This document shows positions 18,319 through 26,629 of a DNA stretch of 50,972 nucleotides, in pieces. The stretch's first letter is position 1, and each line of letters opens with the position of its first letter. This DNA is from Sporosarcina limicola (lineage in GTDB: Bacteria; Bacillota; Bacilli; Bacillales_A; Planococcaceae). The notes beneath the pieces are model-generated. The model searched no databases, was not told where the DNA came from, and saw only the letters and a program-made list of their open reading frames with translations. Location: assembly GCF_014873855.1 (NCBI RefSeq), contig NZ_JADBEL010000005.1:161498-212469 (forward strand), given 5' to 3'. Made by a program: the position numbers and the translations under genes.

Positions 18319-18320
18319 CA

Positions 18321-18475
18321 AAAGTGCAAGCGCCCGTATAGAGGCGGCAGGCATAAGACGGGCTGGCAAAGCGTCGTTCTTAGCCGAATTAGCCGGATTA
18401 GCTTGTGACCTGAGCCTAGGACGTGGAATAACTCCTTTAGCGGGTGATCAATTAGCCTAGAGCTCTATAGTATCC
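18321..18475. repeat. Copy of a dispersed intergenic repeat (GCAAGCGCC...GGCATAAGACG type)
   Basis: The stretch starts AGTGCAAGCGCCCG and carries GGCATAAGACGGGCTGG, TTCTTAGCCGAATTAGCCGG and TTAGCTTGTGACC. I recall very similar intergenic repeats from many Bacillales chromosomes, often ending GAAGCTAGACA. It has no open frame and a higher GC content than its flanks. Confidence 0.55.
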
Positions 18476-18483
18476 TACACAAA

Positions 18484-18563
18484 AAAGGGCTGAGCCGTTA
18501 CGATACGGTTCAGCTCTTTATCGTTTGGGCAAAGCCCCAGCACGGACGAGGCGCTGGGGCTTT
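18484..18563. terminator. Two successive stem-loops after the pseudouridine synthase gene
   Basis: The first (18484-18519) pairs AAAGGGCTGA with TTCAGCTCTTT. The second (18531-18563) pairs AAAGCCCCAGC with GCTGGGGCTTT. They lie between two convergent genes and can terminate in both directions, although the T tracts are short. Confidence 0.6.
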
Positions 18564-18602
18564 GGATGTTACATCTAGCTTTAACGCTTGGATGCTTGCA
18601 GG

Positions 18603-18824
18603 TCAAGAAGATAATTTCACTTTTTTTGCTGTCGTCGTCCATTTGCCGCGAACGGGACTCGTGATAAGCTCGTTGTACTCTAGGACGTTTAGATCCCGTT
18701 GGACGGTGCGGTGAGTGATGCCAAATTCTTCGACCAGATTGTCTGTTGTAACGGTACCGTTATCTAGAATGTAAAGATAGACATCCTTGATGCGGGTAAG
18801 CATACGATCAGTAGCAGGTTTCAA
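18603..18824 (-). CDS. ytzE: Small DeoR-like HTH regulator YtzE
   Basis: A 73-aa protein consisting almost only of a DeoR-type winged helix-turn-helix (VTTDNLVEEFGITHRTVQRDLNVLEYNEL). Such lone HTH proteins bind DNA but have no sugar-phosphate sensor domain. The frame opens at ATG 18872, but no SD precedes it. TTG 18824 is 11 bases after AAGGAG and gives the N-terminus (M)KPATDRMLTRIK, which resembles my recollection of B. subtilis YtzE, so TTG is preferred. A perfect inverted repeat lies about 120 bp upstream. Targets unknown. Confidence 0.8.
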   Translation of the reverse strand: MKPATDRMLTRIKDVYLYILDNGTVTTDNLVEEFGITHRTVQRDLNVLEYNELITSPVRGKWTTTAKKVKLSS

Positions 18825-18943
18825 TTGTGGAATCACTCCTTCATCTTCATTTTCCAGAATAGTAATGGTCATGAGACTTATGAATGTTGCCTATAGCTTT
18901 TGAAATTATTCCTGACACTGCACATCCTTTCCACTAAAGAAAG

Positions 18944-18967
18944 TTGTCAGAACAAATCTTCTGACAA
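18944..18967. promoter_or_regulatory. Perfect inverted repeat in the ytzE-dat intergenic region, candidate operator
   Basis: TTGTCAGAA (18944-18952) and TTCTGACAA (18959-18967) are exact complements separated by six bases. On the minus strand a TATACT-like -10 (18971-18976) lies just upstream of it, so a bound repressor would cover the ytzE start point. The rest of 18825-19156 holds nothing recognisable. Confidence 0.55.
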
Positions 18968-19156
18968 TACTAGTATAACGTATTTTGAAGTTGTTTGCAT
19001 AAATTTATTGTAAAGAATCAGGTAAATTATAATCTCCTTTATTTTATTAGCGTAACGTGTGAGAATAGAAGATGTGTTAGAAAAGGTGTTCTAAACGATA
19101 GGTTGGAAAAGTGTGGCGTTAGTAATCGGAAATTTAGAAGGAGACGGGGAAGGCAT

Positions 19157-20011
19157 ATGACGATTTATTTTATCGACGGACAGTTCACGGAACGTGATGG
19201 ATTAAAGATTTCGATTGATGACCGAGGTTATTATTTTGGTGATGGTGTGTATGAAGTGATTAAAGTATATGGTGGAAAATTATACACTGCGAAAGAACAT
19301 ATCAATCGATTATTTCAGAGTGCTTCAAAGATAAAAATAGCAATACCTTATGAGGAAACGCAGTTCATGGAAATTGCCAATGAATTGATTAGTACGAATA
19401 AAATTTTAGATGGTCATATATATATTCAAGTGACACGCGGGTCATCCCCGAGAACTCATCATTTCCCACAACCGGCTGTTACGCCTGTCGTTTCTGCTTA
19501 TGCGGTAAGCAATCCACGACCTGTAGCTGCAATAGAAAACGGCGTGTCGGTCAAAACAGTTGAGGACGTCCGCTGGTTACGCTGTGATATCAAGAGTCTA
19601 AACTTGCTGGGGAACGTCCTTGCGAAACAAGAGGCACATGAAGCAGGCTGTACCGAGGCACTCCTTCATCGGAATGGACTGGTTATGGAAGGGTCGTCAT
19701 CGAATATGTTTGGCGTAAAGAATGGCAAAGTCTATACACATCCTGTGACAAATCTAATATTGAATGGGATTACGCGTCAAGTTGTGCTAGCTTTATGTAA
19801 AGACCTTGGGATTTCAGTGGATGAAAAACCATTTACACTTGATGAGGCATTTGAAATGGATGAATTTTTCTTGACGTCTACAACTTCAGAAATAACACCG
19901 ATTACATCAATTGACGGTAGTAAAGTTGGTTCAGGACAGCCGGGGCCACTTACAGTAAAGTTACAAAAGGCATTTGCTTTACAAATTCCATCGTTTATTA
20001 TGGGTGAATAA
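19157..20011 (+). CDS. dat: D-amino acid aminotransferase
   Basis: A 284-aa fold-type IV PLP aminotransferase making D-glutamate or D-alanine for peptidoglycan. The PLP lysine is K146 in RCDIKSLNLLGN. R99 and H101 in RGSSPRTHHFP match the carboxylate-trap residues R98/H100 of the Bacillus sp. enzyme (offset one), which separates it from the branched-chain L-enzyme. Length is standard. ATG 19157 follows GGGGAAGG. The open frame continues to 18995 with no family similarity. It is followed after 33 bp by an unrecognised gene. Confidence 0.93.
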   Translation: MTIYFIDGQFTERDGLKISIDDRGYYFGDGVYEVIKVYGGKLYTAKEHINRLFQSASKIKIAIPYEETQFMEIANELISTNKILDGHIYIQVTRGSSPRTHHFPQPAVTPVVSAYAVSNPRPVAAIENGVSVKTVEDVRWLRCDIKSLNLLGNVLAKQEAHEAGCTEALLHRNGLVMEGSSSNMFGVKNGKVYTHPVTNLILNGITRQVVLALCKDLGISVDEKPFTLDEAFEMDEFFLTSTTSEITPITSIDGSKVGSGQPGPLTVKLQKAFALQIPSFIMGE

Positions 20012-20044
20012 ATAGTATAAACTGCGTGATTGGAGTGATTTGAG

Positions 20045-21022
20045 ATGGCACAACTTATAAAACTGCTTGATTATATATCCCGTTATGAAAATGACTTGTC
20101 CCGCTATCCAACTCAGTATATCCGATTGAAGAGATATCAATGGGAACGTATGAAAACCCAATGGGAAAATGGAATAGATTTATCTGAATGGCAACAGAAG
20201 TCTGATGAAGAAGTAGAAGAACCAGAAGAGGGAAATTGGTTTTCCCCTCTTTTTCGGTTGTTCGGTAAACGTAAAATCGATTCGGAATATGAGAATTTTG
20301 ATGTTGGAAAAGATACAGAAGAACCGCAGGAGGATATTTTTGATTTCAATCCGGATCTCGTCTATACACCTTCGAGTCTCGAACAATTAAGGAAACTTTA
20401 TCTGGATCAGCTTTTTCATTTTCAAATCAAGTGGGCAAGTTCGACGTTAATGGATAAGTCCAGAGTGGATCCGCGCTATATGCGTGATTCATTGCTGCGT
20501 GATTTTGCGCAATTGCTACCGGATAGTTATTTGTTGTTCTACTATCCGATTTTAATGTTGAAGAAAGCGCCAGTTGAGCTTGAAATTGTTATTGTCACTC
20601 CAGTAGAGTGCATGTGCATCACAGTACTTGAACGTGAGAATCATGCGGCGTTTATAGGCAGTAGCGATCGATTCTGGGTGAAAAAGTTAGGAGACAACGA
20701 GTCGAAAGTGCTTAATCCTATCATTGGACTTAATAGGATGGGGAAAATCGTTTCTGGGATTTTAAAGAAAAATGACATTAACTTTCCTGTTAAAAAATAT
20801 TTGCTATCCCGTAACGGCTATATCGATTCTCCTGGGACATCATTTGATATCGAAATTATCGATCGAAGAACCTATGATAAATGGTTTGCAATACTTCAGA
20901 AATCAGCAGTTCCGATGAAATCAACACAATTTAAAGTGGCACAGTCAATTCTTGATATCGGGCAAACAACGACAATTAGCAGATTGTTTGAACAGGATGA
21001 AGAAAATCTAGAAATAGAATAA
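20045..21022 (+). CDS. Uncharacterised 325-aa protein, possibly NERD-like
   Basis: I do not recognise this protein with certainty. It has an N-terminal tyrosine/arginine-rich segment (RYENDLSRYPTQYIRLKRYQWE), an acidic stretch with two proline-rich patches around residues 55-110, and a mixed alpha/beta region from about 120. The part LPDSYLLFYYPILMLKKAPVELEIVIVTP looks like the first strands of a NERD-type nuclease-related domain, with no obvious catalytic set. It has no signal peptide or membrane helix. It sits between dat and trmB, 25 bp before trmB, and is likely co-transcribed with both. Confidence 0.75.
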   Translation: MAQLIKLLDYISRYENDLSRYPTQYIRLKRYQWERMKTQWENGIDLSEWQQKSDEEVEEPEEGNWFSPLFRLFGKRKIDSEYENFDVGKDTEEPQEDIFDFNPDLVYTPSSLEQLRKLYLDQLFHFQIKWASSTLMDKSRVDPRYMRDSLLRDFAQLLPDSYLLFYYPILMLKKAPVELEIVIVTPVECMCITVLERENHAAFIGSSDRFWVKKLGDNESKVLNPIIGLNRMGKIVSGILKKNDINFPVKKYLLSRNGYIDSPGTSFDIEIIDRRTYDKWFAILQKSAVPMKSTQFKVAQSILDIGQTTTISRLFEQDEENLEIE

Positions 21023-21047
21023 ATTGTAAAAGAAGAGAGTGTATATA

Positions 21048-21695
21048 ATGCGGCTTCGCAATAAACCTTGGGCGAGGGACTTCATGGCAGAACATTCTGA
21101 TGTCCTCCTTGCAGAACCTGAAAAAATGAATAATGGTTGGCATGGTCTTTTTGGAAATGGAAATCCAATCCATATTGAAGTTGGCACAGGGATGGGTCAA
21201 TTCATAATCGGTATGGCACTTGCCAACCCGGACGTAAATTATATTGGCATTGAGCATTTTGATAATGTCATCGTATCCGCTCTTGAAAAAGTGATTGATG
21301 CGGGTAAACCATCGAATTTACGCCTTTTTAGGGCGAACGGCATGGATCTTGTCGATATTTTCTCAGAAGGGGAAATCGATCGTGTGTACTTGAATTTTTC
21401 TGATCCATGGCCGAAAACAAGACATGTTAAACGGAGATTAACGCATGAAACATTTTTAAAACTCTACGAGGCTGTGCTTATACCTGGAGGGGAAATCCAC
21501 TTCAAGACGGATAACCGATTGTTGTTCGAGTATTCGCTTGTTTCCATATCGAGTTATGGTATGAAGTTACGTGATGTGTCACTCGATCTGCACGCGGCAA
21601 TGCCCAAAGATAATATCATGACGGAATATGAAGAGAAATTTTCCGCCAAAGGGCAACCGATTTACCGATTGGAGTCACAATTCAATAATTTATAA
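21048..21695 (+). CDS. trmB: tRNA (guanine-N7-)-methyltransferase
   Basis: A 215-aa SAM methyltransferase that forms m7G46 in the tRNA variable loop. The SAM motif EVGTGMGQF (44-52), the acidic GIEHFDNV, and the family signature NFSDPWPKTRHVKRRL followed by FKTDNRLLFEYS are all present. The start MRLRNKPWA is the family N-terminus; ATG 21048 follows AGAAGAGAG (21031-21039). The in-frame ATG at 21039 would overlap that SD. The ytnP gene follows after 33 bp. Confidence 0.95.
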   Translation: MRLRNKPWARDFMAEHSDVLLAEPEKMNNGWHGLFGNGNPIHIEVGTGMGQFIIGMALANPDVNYIGIEHFDNVIVSALEKVIDAGKPSNLRLFRANGMDLVDIFSEGEIDRVYLNFSDPWPKTRHVKRRLTHETFLKLYEAVLIPGGEIHFKTDNRLLFEYSLVSISSYGMKLRDVSLDLHAAMPKDNIMTEYEEKFSAKGQPIYRLESQFNNL

Positions 21696-21728
21696 TTAAG
21701 AGCCAAAAGGGAAGGGGAGGATATGTAG

Positions 21729-22574
21729 ATGGATACATACACATTTCACGATATGAAATTGACGTGGCTTGACGGGGGAGTCAACTATTTGGATGGCGGG
21801 ACGATGTTCGGTGTCGTTCCAAAAGCACTTTGGTCACGCCGTTATGAAGTGGATGAAAATAACTTAATCGAGCTGCGTACCGACCCTATCTTCATTCAAT
21901 ACGAAGGTAAAAATATTTTGATAGACACAGGTATCGGAAAAGGGAAGCTCACTGAAAAGATGAGGCGTAACCTGGGGGTGCGAGAAGAAACCAAAGTCGA
22001 AGAGGAACTTGCGAAACTTGGCTTAAAACCTGGAGATATTGATATCATACTAATGACACATTTGCATAATGATCATGCGGCCGGTCTGACAGAATGGCAA
22101 GGGGACAAGCTCGTCTCGGTTTTCTCGAATGCCGATATCTACGTTTCCAAAATTGAATGGGATGAAATGCGTAATCCGAATATCAGATCCAGGAATACAT
22201 ACTGGAAAGAAAATTGGGAGTCTGTTCAACAACAAATAACAACATTTGATGGACAGCTGACCGTTCACTCTGGTATTGAAATGATTCATACAGGCGGTCA
22301 CAGTGAAGGTCATAGCATTATCAAATTAACACAAAATGGTGAAACAATCCTCCACATGGGTGACATTATGCCTACACATGCCCATAGTAATCCATTATGG
22401 GTACTAGCATATGATGATTACCCAATGACTTCAATTTTTATGAAAGAAAAATTGATGAAAAAAGCTTTACCAGAAGGATATAAGTTCATCTTTTACCACG
22501 ACGCATTCTACCGGTTGGTGCAATGGGATGAAAGCGGCAAGGAAATAGTGGATTCCGTTAAACGTTCACGTTGA
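21729..22574 (+). CDS. ytnP: Metallo-beta-lactamase-fold hydrolase YtnP (quorum-quenching lactonase-like)
   Basis: A 281-aa MBL-fold enzyme. The zinc motif [10 protein letters not shown] gives H111, H113, D115 and H116. Further ligands are probable in GGHSEGHS and [10 protein letters not shown]. subtilis YtnP has lactonase activity against acyl-homoserine lactones and interferes with Streptomyces signalling; whether this protein does so is inferred from similarity and position. AAGGGGAGG precedes ATG 21729. A strong terminator follows, ending the dat-to-ytnP run. Confidence 0.88.
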   Translation: MDTYTFHDMKLTWLDGGVNYLDGGTMFGVVPKALWSRRYEVDENNLIELRTDPIFIQYEGKNILIDTGIGKGKLTEKMRRNLGVREETKVEEELAKLGLKPGDIDIILMTHLHNDHAAGLTEWQGDKLVSVFSNADIYVSKIEWDEMRNPNIRSRNTYWKENWESVQQQITTFDGQLTVHSGIEMIHTGGHSEGHSIIKLTQNGETILHMGDIMPTHAHSNPLWVLAYDDYPMTSIFMKEKLMKKALPEGYKFIFYHDAFYRLVQWDESGKEIVDSVKRSR

Positions 22575-22578
22575 AGTG

Positions 22579-22625
22579 AAAAACCGTCACACAACTGAAA
22601 TAATTCGGTTGTGTGACGGTTTTTT
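22579..22625 (+). terminator. Rho-independent terminator after ytnP
   Basis: AAACCGTCACACAAC pairs perfectly with GTTGTGTGACGGTTT, followed by further T residues. Confidence 0.92.
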
Positions 22626-22626
22626 C

Positions 22627-22775
22627 ATTGTCCAGACTCTGGCACCAACCGCTCGGGTCGCTTCGGTCTTGCTGATAAAGGAAAAAATCGCCATTATCTT
22701 CAAGTCTTCCGGCAGGGAGGGATTTGACTTCATCCCTCTTAGCTATCGCGTCTAGATGGCGCCCTGTGCTTTTTT
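22627..22775. repeat. Dispersed intergenic repeat copy (TGTCCAGACTC...CGCTCGGGTCGCTTCGG type)
   Basis: It begins TTGTCCAGACTCTGGC, continues CGCTCGGGTCGCTTCGGTC and ends GCGTCTAGATGGCGCCCTG...GCTTTTTTCT. These are variants of the same repeat family seen at 44202-44245. No coding potential is seen. Confidence 0.5.
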
Positions 22776-23090
22776 CTAAATTTTAACCAATTCAACGATG
22801 GTACCTGTTTTTGCATCCGCTGTAAATTCGAATTGCTCGAGCTCGCCGTCCTTAATGCGTGAAATACCGCCACGGTAAACGTTCATGGTAATAACATTGT
22901 TTTTGTATGGCTCAGTTTTCATGACAATCCATGATCCATCTATCGGACCTTCACTTTTGAAAGCAACTTTAATTGTGTTTAAGACAGAGTCCGCTGCAAC
23001 ATTTGGGTTCACTCGGTCAATAGCTTCATTGACAATGAATCCAGCTGCGACACCTGTTAATACACCTGCTAGGAAATCTTTCAACTTCAT
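22776..23090 (-). CDS. Small PepSY-like protein (possibly YtzB)
   Basis: A 104-aa protein. The N-terminus KLKDFLAGVLTGVAAGFIVNEAI is a short hydrophobic segment that may anchor it in the membrane or act as a signal. Residues 35-104 (DSVLNTIKVAFKSEGPIDGSWIVMKTEPYKNNVITMNVYRGG) have the helix-strand pattern of a PepSY domain. The position between ytnP and ytoP matches that of ytzB in B. subtilis as I remember it. AGGGGGTTG lies upstream of ATG 23090. Function unknown. Confidence 0.7.
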   Translation of the reverse strand: MKLKDFLAGVLTGVAAGFIVNEAIDRVNPNVAADSVLNTIKVAFKSEGPIDGSWIVMKTEPYKNNVITMNVYRGGISRIKDGELEQFEFTADAKTGTIVELVKI

Positions 23091-23264
23091 AATTGTACAA
23101 CCCCCTAAATTATTCTTTCAAACAGTGTACCACATTTCGACCAATAGGTCAGATTCAGTAGTCAATGTCATTAATAATTCGGGTTCCTAAATAAAATAAT
23201 GGAAACAGTTAGAATAACCATCTATAATAGGCAATGTACAAACAATTATAGGAGGCTATATTTG

Positions 23265-24338
23265 ATGAATAAAGAAACTCTTGAAATGTTCAGAACGTTA
23301 ACCGAGCTACCTGGTGCTCCAGGTAATGAGCGTGAAGTCCGAAAATATATGCGAAGCGAACTTGAAAAGTATTCCGATGAATTGATCCAAGATAATCTCG
23401 GAGGCGTGTTCGGCATCAGAAAAGGACCTGAAGACGGTCCAAGGATAATGGTTGCTGGCCATATGGACGAAGTCGGCTTCATGGTAAGTGGAATTACGGA
23501 TAACGGAATGATTCGATTCCAACCGCTTGGTGGATGGTGGAGCCAAGTACTACTTGCACAGCGTGTCGAAATCATTACAGCTAATGGCCCGGTTATCGGT
23601 GTTATCGGTTCAATTCCACCTCATCTACTTAGTGATGAAATGCGGAACAAACCGATGGATATCAAAAATATGCTAATTGACATCGGAGCAGATGATAAGG
23701 AAGACGCGAAAAAAATCGGTATTCGCCCTGGTCAACAAATTGTCCCTGTTTGTCCTTTTACACCGATGGCCAATAACAAAAAAATCCTCGCGAAAGCATG
23801 GGATAATCGATACGGTTGCGGACTTGCGATTGATCTATTGAAAGAAGTACATGGTGAAAAGCTACCGAATAATTTATATTCCGGTGCAACCGTTATGGAA
23901 GAAGTCGGACTTCGTGGAGCGCAGGCCGCTGCAAGGATGATTGATCCAGATCTATTCTTTGCGCTTGATGCCAGTCCTGCAAATGACGCTTCGGGCAATA
24001 AAAACGAGTTCGGTCAACTAGGCGAGGGAATATTGCTTCGTATTCTAGACCGTACAATGGTGACACACCGCGGTGTACGTGAGTTTATTTTAGATATGGC
24101 TGAAACACATAAAATACCTTATCAGTATTTCATTTCACCAGGCGGTACGGATGCAGGAGCGGTTCATGTATCGAACGAAGGTGTCCCAAGTGCGGTCATC
24201 GGTATTTGTTCACGTTACATTCACACGTCAGGATCCATCATCCACACGGACGACTATGCAGCAGCGAAAGAGCTCCTTGTGAAGCTAGTCAAAGCATGTG
24301 ATAAAACAACAGTTGAAACAATTAAAAGCAATGTATAA
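23265..24338 (+). CDS. ytoP: M42-family metallo-aminopeptidase YtoP
   Basis: A 357-aa cytoplasmic di-zinc aminopeptidase of the M42 (glutamyl aminopeptidase, 'cellulase M') family. Metal and catalytic motifs visible are [46 protein letters not shown] and the C-terminal [20 protein letters not shown] at 23251-23255 fixes ATG 23265 ([10 protein letters not shown]). The frame opens earlier at 23199, but that stretch is intergenic. It is monocistronic, with a likely terminator after it. Substrate preference cannot be read. Confidence 0.92.
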   Translation: MNKETLEMFRTLTELPGAPGNEREVRKYMRSELEKYSDELIQDNLGGVFGIRKGPEDGPRIMVAGHMDEVGFMVSGITDNGMIRFQPLGGWWSQVLLAQRVEIITANGPVIGVIGSIPPHLLSDEMRNKPMDIKNMLIDIGADDKEDAKKIGIRPGQQIVPVCPFTPMANNKKILAKAWDNRYGCGLAIDLLKEVHGEKLPNNLYSGATVMEEVGLRGAQAAARMIDPDLFFALDASPANDASGNKNEFGQLGEGILLRILDRTMVTHRGVREFILDMAETHKIPYQYFISPGGTDAGAVHVSNEGVPSAVIGICSRYIHTSGSIIHTDDYAAAKELLVKLVKACDKTTVETIKSNV

Positions 24339-24348
24339 TTGAAATCAC

Positions 24349-24387
24349 CGCCCCTCACATCTGTAATGGAGTGCAAGGGCGTTTTCT
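24349..24387 (+). terminator. Probable terminator after ytoP
   Basis: CGCCCCTCACAT pairs imperfectly with ATGGAGTGCAAGGGCG, followed by TTTTCT. The following 24388-24530 shows nothing else recognisable apart from the lipoprotein start signals. Confidence 0.55.
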
Positions 24388-24530
24388 ATTGGATGGAATA
24401 AAAAATCAGGCTAGCGAACAGACCCTGCTGAAGTGCTCTTTGAAAGCTCGCTAAACCCCAATGGTTGCAACTGACTGCCAACAACATTAAAATGGATATG
24501 AAGGCTAATTTATTGATTGGGGGAGATCGA

Positions 24531-25049
24531 TTGTTCCGACAATGGAAATTCATATTCCTATTAGCACTGTCCTTATCACTACTTGTGGGATGTGGACGCT
24601 CGCTTGACGAAAGGGCGACTGCTGGCATCGAGGCTACGAGAGAAATATTTGATACGAACGATAAGCATCATACGGATGAAATTGAAGGCGTCAAACTATA
24701 TAAGCCTGCGGGATTTGAGATTAATGAAAACTCAGACGCTCAAAATATCGTCTTCACAAAAAATGACGAACCATTCATTCTTTTTATCAATCCAAATGAA
24801 GCAAGTGATAGTGAACTGTTTTATAACTTACTTCTTGCAGATGAAAATAAAGAAATTATCGAGCAAGCTACTTTCAGTGACAAGGGCATTTTTGGTTTTG
24901 CTGCTGTAGTGAAAAGTGAGGATGGTCATATAGAACTTATTACAAGCGTTGGTGGAACTAAAATGACAACAGTAACAAAACAGAACAACATTGAAGAGAA
25001 CATGGCTAGGATGATGGAAATCGTGCGTTCAATTAAGCAAGGTACCTGA
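24531..25049 (+). CDS. Predicted lipoprotein of unknown function
   Basis: A 172-aa protein with a lipoprotein signal peptide: MFRQWKF, a hydrophobic core, and the lipobox LVGC with the lipidated cysteine at residue 21. The mature part (PAGFEINENSDAQNIVFTKNDEPFILFINPNEA) has the look of a small beta-rich domain, but I cannot name a family. TTG 24531 is five bases after GGGGGAG and starts the signal peptide exactly. The ATG at 24465 would bury it behind 22 polar residues. It precedes ytpQ by 49 bp and may be part of that operon. Confidence 0.8.
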   Translation: MFRQWKFIFLLALSLSLLVGCGRSLDERATAGIEATREIFDTNDKHHTDEIEGVKLYKPAGFEINENSDAQNIVFTKNDEPFILFINPNEASDSELFYNLLLADENKEIIEQATFSDKGIFGFAAVVKSEDGHIELITSVGGTKMTTVTKQNNIEENMARMMEIVRSIKQGT

Positions 25050-25098
25050 AGTGACGAGGTGCCTTGCTCTTGTCTAAAATGAATGGAGGTATTTTTAC

Positions 25099-25917
25099 AT
25101 GAATTCAGAACAACTTATTGAAACTTTAAAAAAATATCTTCCGTCCGAACATTTTCAATGGCGTTTTGATCGCAAAACGGATAAAGTCCGGCTCGAACAT
25201 ACAGTTTTAAAAAAAGGGATGGATATTTCCCTTCCAGAAATCCTTGTGAAGTATGAACGTGAAAAAGAAGCGGCAATCGAAGAAGTTGTCTACATAATTG
25301 GTGAAACATTTAACGCGATGGAGAAAGAACAATTGGAAGGGTTTTCAGGAAATAATGTGATTTACCCAGTCATCAGGTCAACCTCGTTCCCAGAAGAATC
25401 CTCGGCGGGGCACCGTTTTTTGATGAAGGAGCATACGGCCGAAACGCGTATTTACTATGCGCTTGATTTGGAAACGACATACAGATTAATCGATGAAAGT
25501 ATGCTGGACACTATCGGATTATCTGAAACGGAAATAATGGAATCCGCATTATTTAGGGTAAGGGCGTTACCTACTGCAATGAAACAGGACGTAGTTTCGG
25601 ATAACATCTATTATTTCATCAATAATAATGACGGTTATGATGCAAGTAGAATTTTAAATAATGCGTTTCTAAAAGACATGGAAGGCAAGATAGAAGGCCA
25701 TATGACCCTCTCTGTGCCCCATCAAGATGTACTTATCATTGGTGACATCCGAAACGACACAGGCTATGATGTACTTGCACAAATGACGATGCATTTTTTC
25801 ACGACAGGGGCTGTACCTGTAACATCGTTATCATTCATCTATGAAGATGGAAAAATCGAACCAATTTTCATTATGGCGAAAAATCGTTTGGCAAGAAGGG
25901 AAGGAAAGAAAAAATGA
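25099..25917 (+). CDS. ytpQ: YtpQ, DUF1444 family
   Basis: A 272-aa protein of the DUF1444 (YtpQ) family, whose function is unknown. Recognisable family stretches are FQWRFDRKTDKVRLEHTV, NVIYPVIRSTSFP and VLIIGDIRNDTGYDVLAQM. It appears cytoplasmic. TGGAGG at 25083-25088 serves ATG 25099. Its stop overlaps the ytpR start (ATGA, 25914-25917), so the two are translated together. In B. subtilis it is also next to ytpR. Confidence 0.92.
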   Translation: MNSEQLIETLKKYLPSEHFQWRFDRKTDKVRLEHTVLKKGMDISLPEILVKYEREKEAAIEEVVYIIGETFNAMEKEQLEGFSGNNVIYPVIRSTSFPEESSAGHRFLMKEHTAETRIYYALDLETTYRLIDESMLDTIGLSETEIMESALFRVRALPTAMKQDVVSDNIYYFINNNDGYDASRILNNAFLKDMEGKIEGHMTLSVPHQDVLIIGDIRNDTGYDVLAQMTMHFFTTGAVPVTSLSFIYEDGKIEPIFIMAKNRLARREGKKK

Positions 25918-26516
25918 ACCTATTTTACAACATGAACGGTGTGGGGGATGTGCTACTTATCCAGCTTACGCCAGTACGTCCGAAATCGATTGCTACAAAA
26001 TCAGCAGGGGATGTCACGCTGATTTACGATGAGGGGACTGATGAGTTGGTTGGTCTTAACCTTTTCAATGCATCCACTTATGTCAATGTCGATACAGTTG
26101 GGAAAGTTGAATTGTTAGTAGAAACGGTCAATCAAATTCAAGAGGCGCTTCATAAGAACAATGTAGATGTGGAATTAGACGTGGATTTTTCACCAAAATT
26201 CGTGATCGGACATGTGTTGAAGAAAGAAAAACATCCGAATGCAGATAAGTTGAATGTTTGTACAGTTGATATTGGAAGCGGAACTGTGCAGATTGTTTGT
26301 GGTGCACCAAACGTCGATGAAAACCAGAAGGTCGTCGTAGCAAAAGTCGGTGCAGTCATGCCCTCTGGAATGGTTATCCGTGACGCAGAACTTCGGGGTG
26401 TTCCTTCGGCCGGAATGATTTGTTCAGCCAAGGAACTTGCTTTGCCAGATGCTCCTGAAGAGAAAGGAATTCTCGTCCTAGATGTCAACGCGATAACGGG
26501 AGAAGTATTCATGTGA
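25914..26516 (+). CDS. ytpR: YtpR, tRNA-binding (EMAP/OB-fold) domain protein
   Basis: A 200-aa protein with an N-terminal DUF4479 region (to about residue 85) and a C-terminal tRNA-binding OB fold (about 90-195: FVIGHVLKKEKHPNADKLNVCTVDIG and QIVCGAPNVDENQKVVVAKVGAVMPSGMVI). The same OB fold opens the PheT beta chain. The protein is a stand-alone tRNA binder of unknown target. It is coupled to ytpQ by a 4-bp overlap and ends in a short terminator. Confidence 0.92.
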   Translation: MNLFYNMNGVGDVLLIQLTPVRPKSIATKSAGDVTLIYDEGTDELVGLNLFNASTYVNVDTVGKVELLVETVNQIQEALHKNNVDVELDVDFSPKFVIGHVLKKEKHPNADKLNVCTVDIGSGTVQIVCGAPNVDENQKVVVAKVGAVMPSGMVIRDAELRGVPSAGMICSAKELALPDAPEEKGILVLDVNAITGEVFM

Positions 26517-26524
26517 ATGTTCAG

Positions 26525-26551
26525 AAAAACGTACCTAATTGGTACGTTTTT
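26525..26551 (+). terminator. Terminator after ytpR
   Basis: AAAAACGTACC / GGTACGTTTTT perfect stem with a TAATT loop and further T residues. Confidence 0.88.
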
Positions 26552-26629
26552 CTTATTTTACAGATAGATTTGATTTAGATAGTTCATACCTGTTAAAATA
26601 GAATAATTGACATGAAAAGAGTGATTGTC

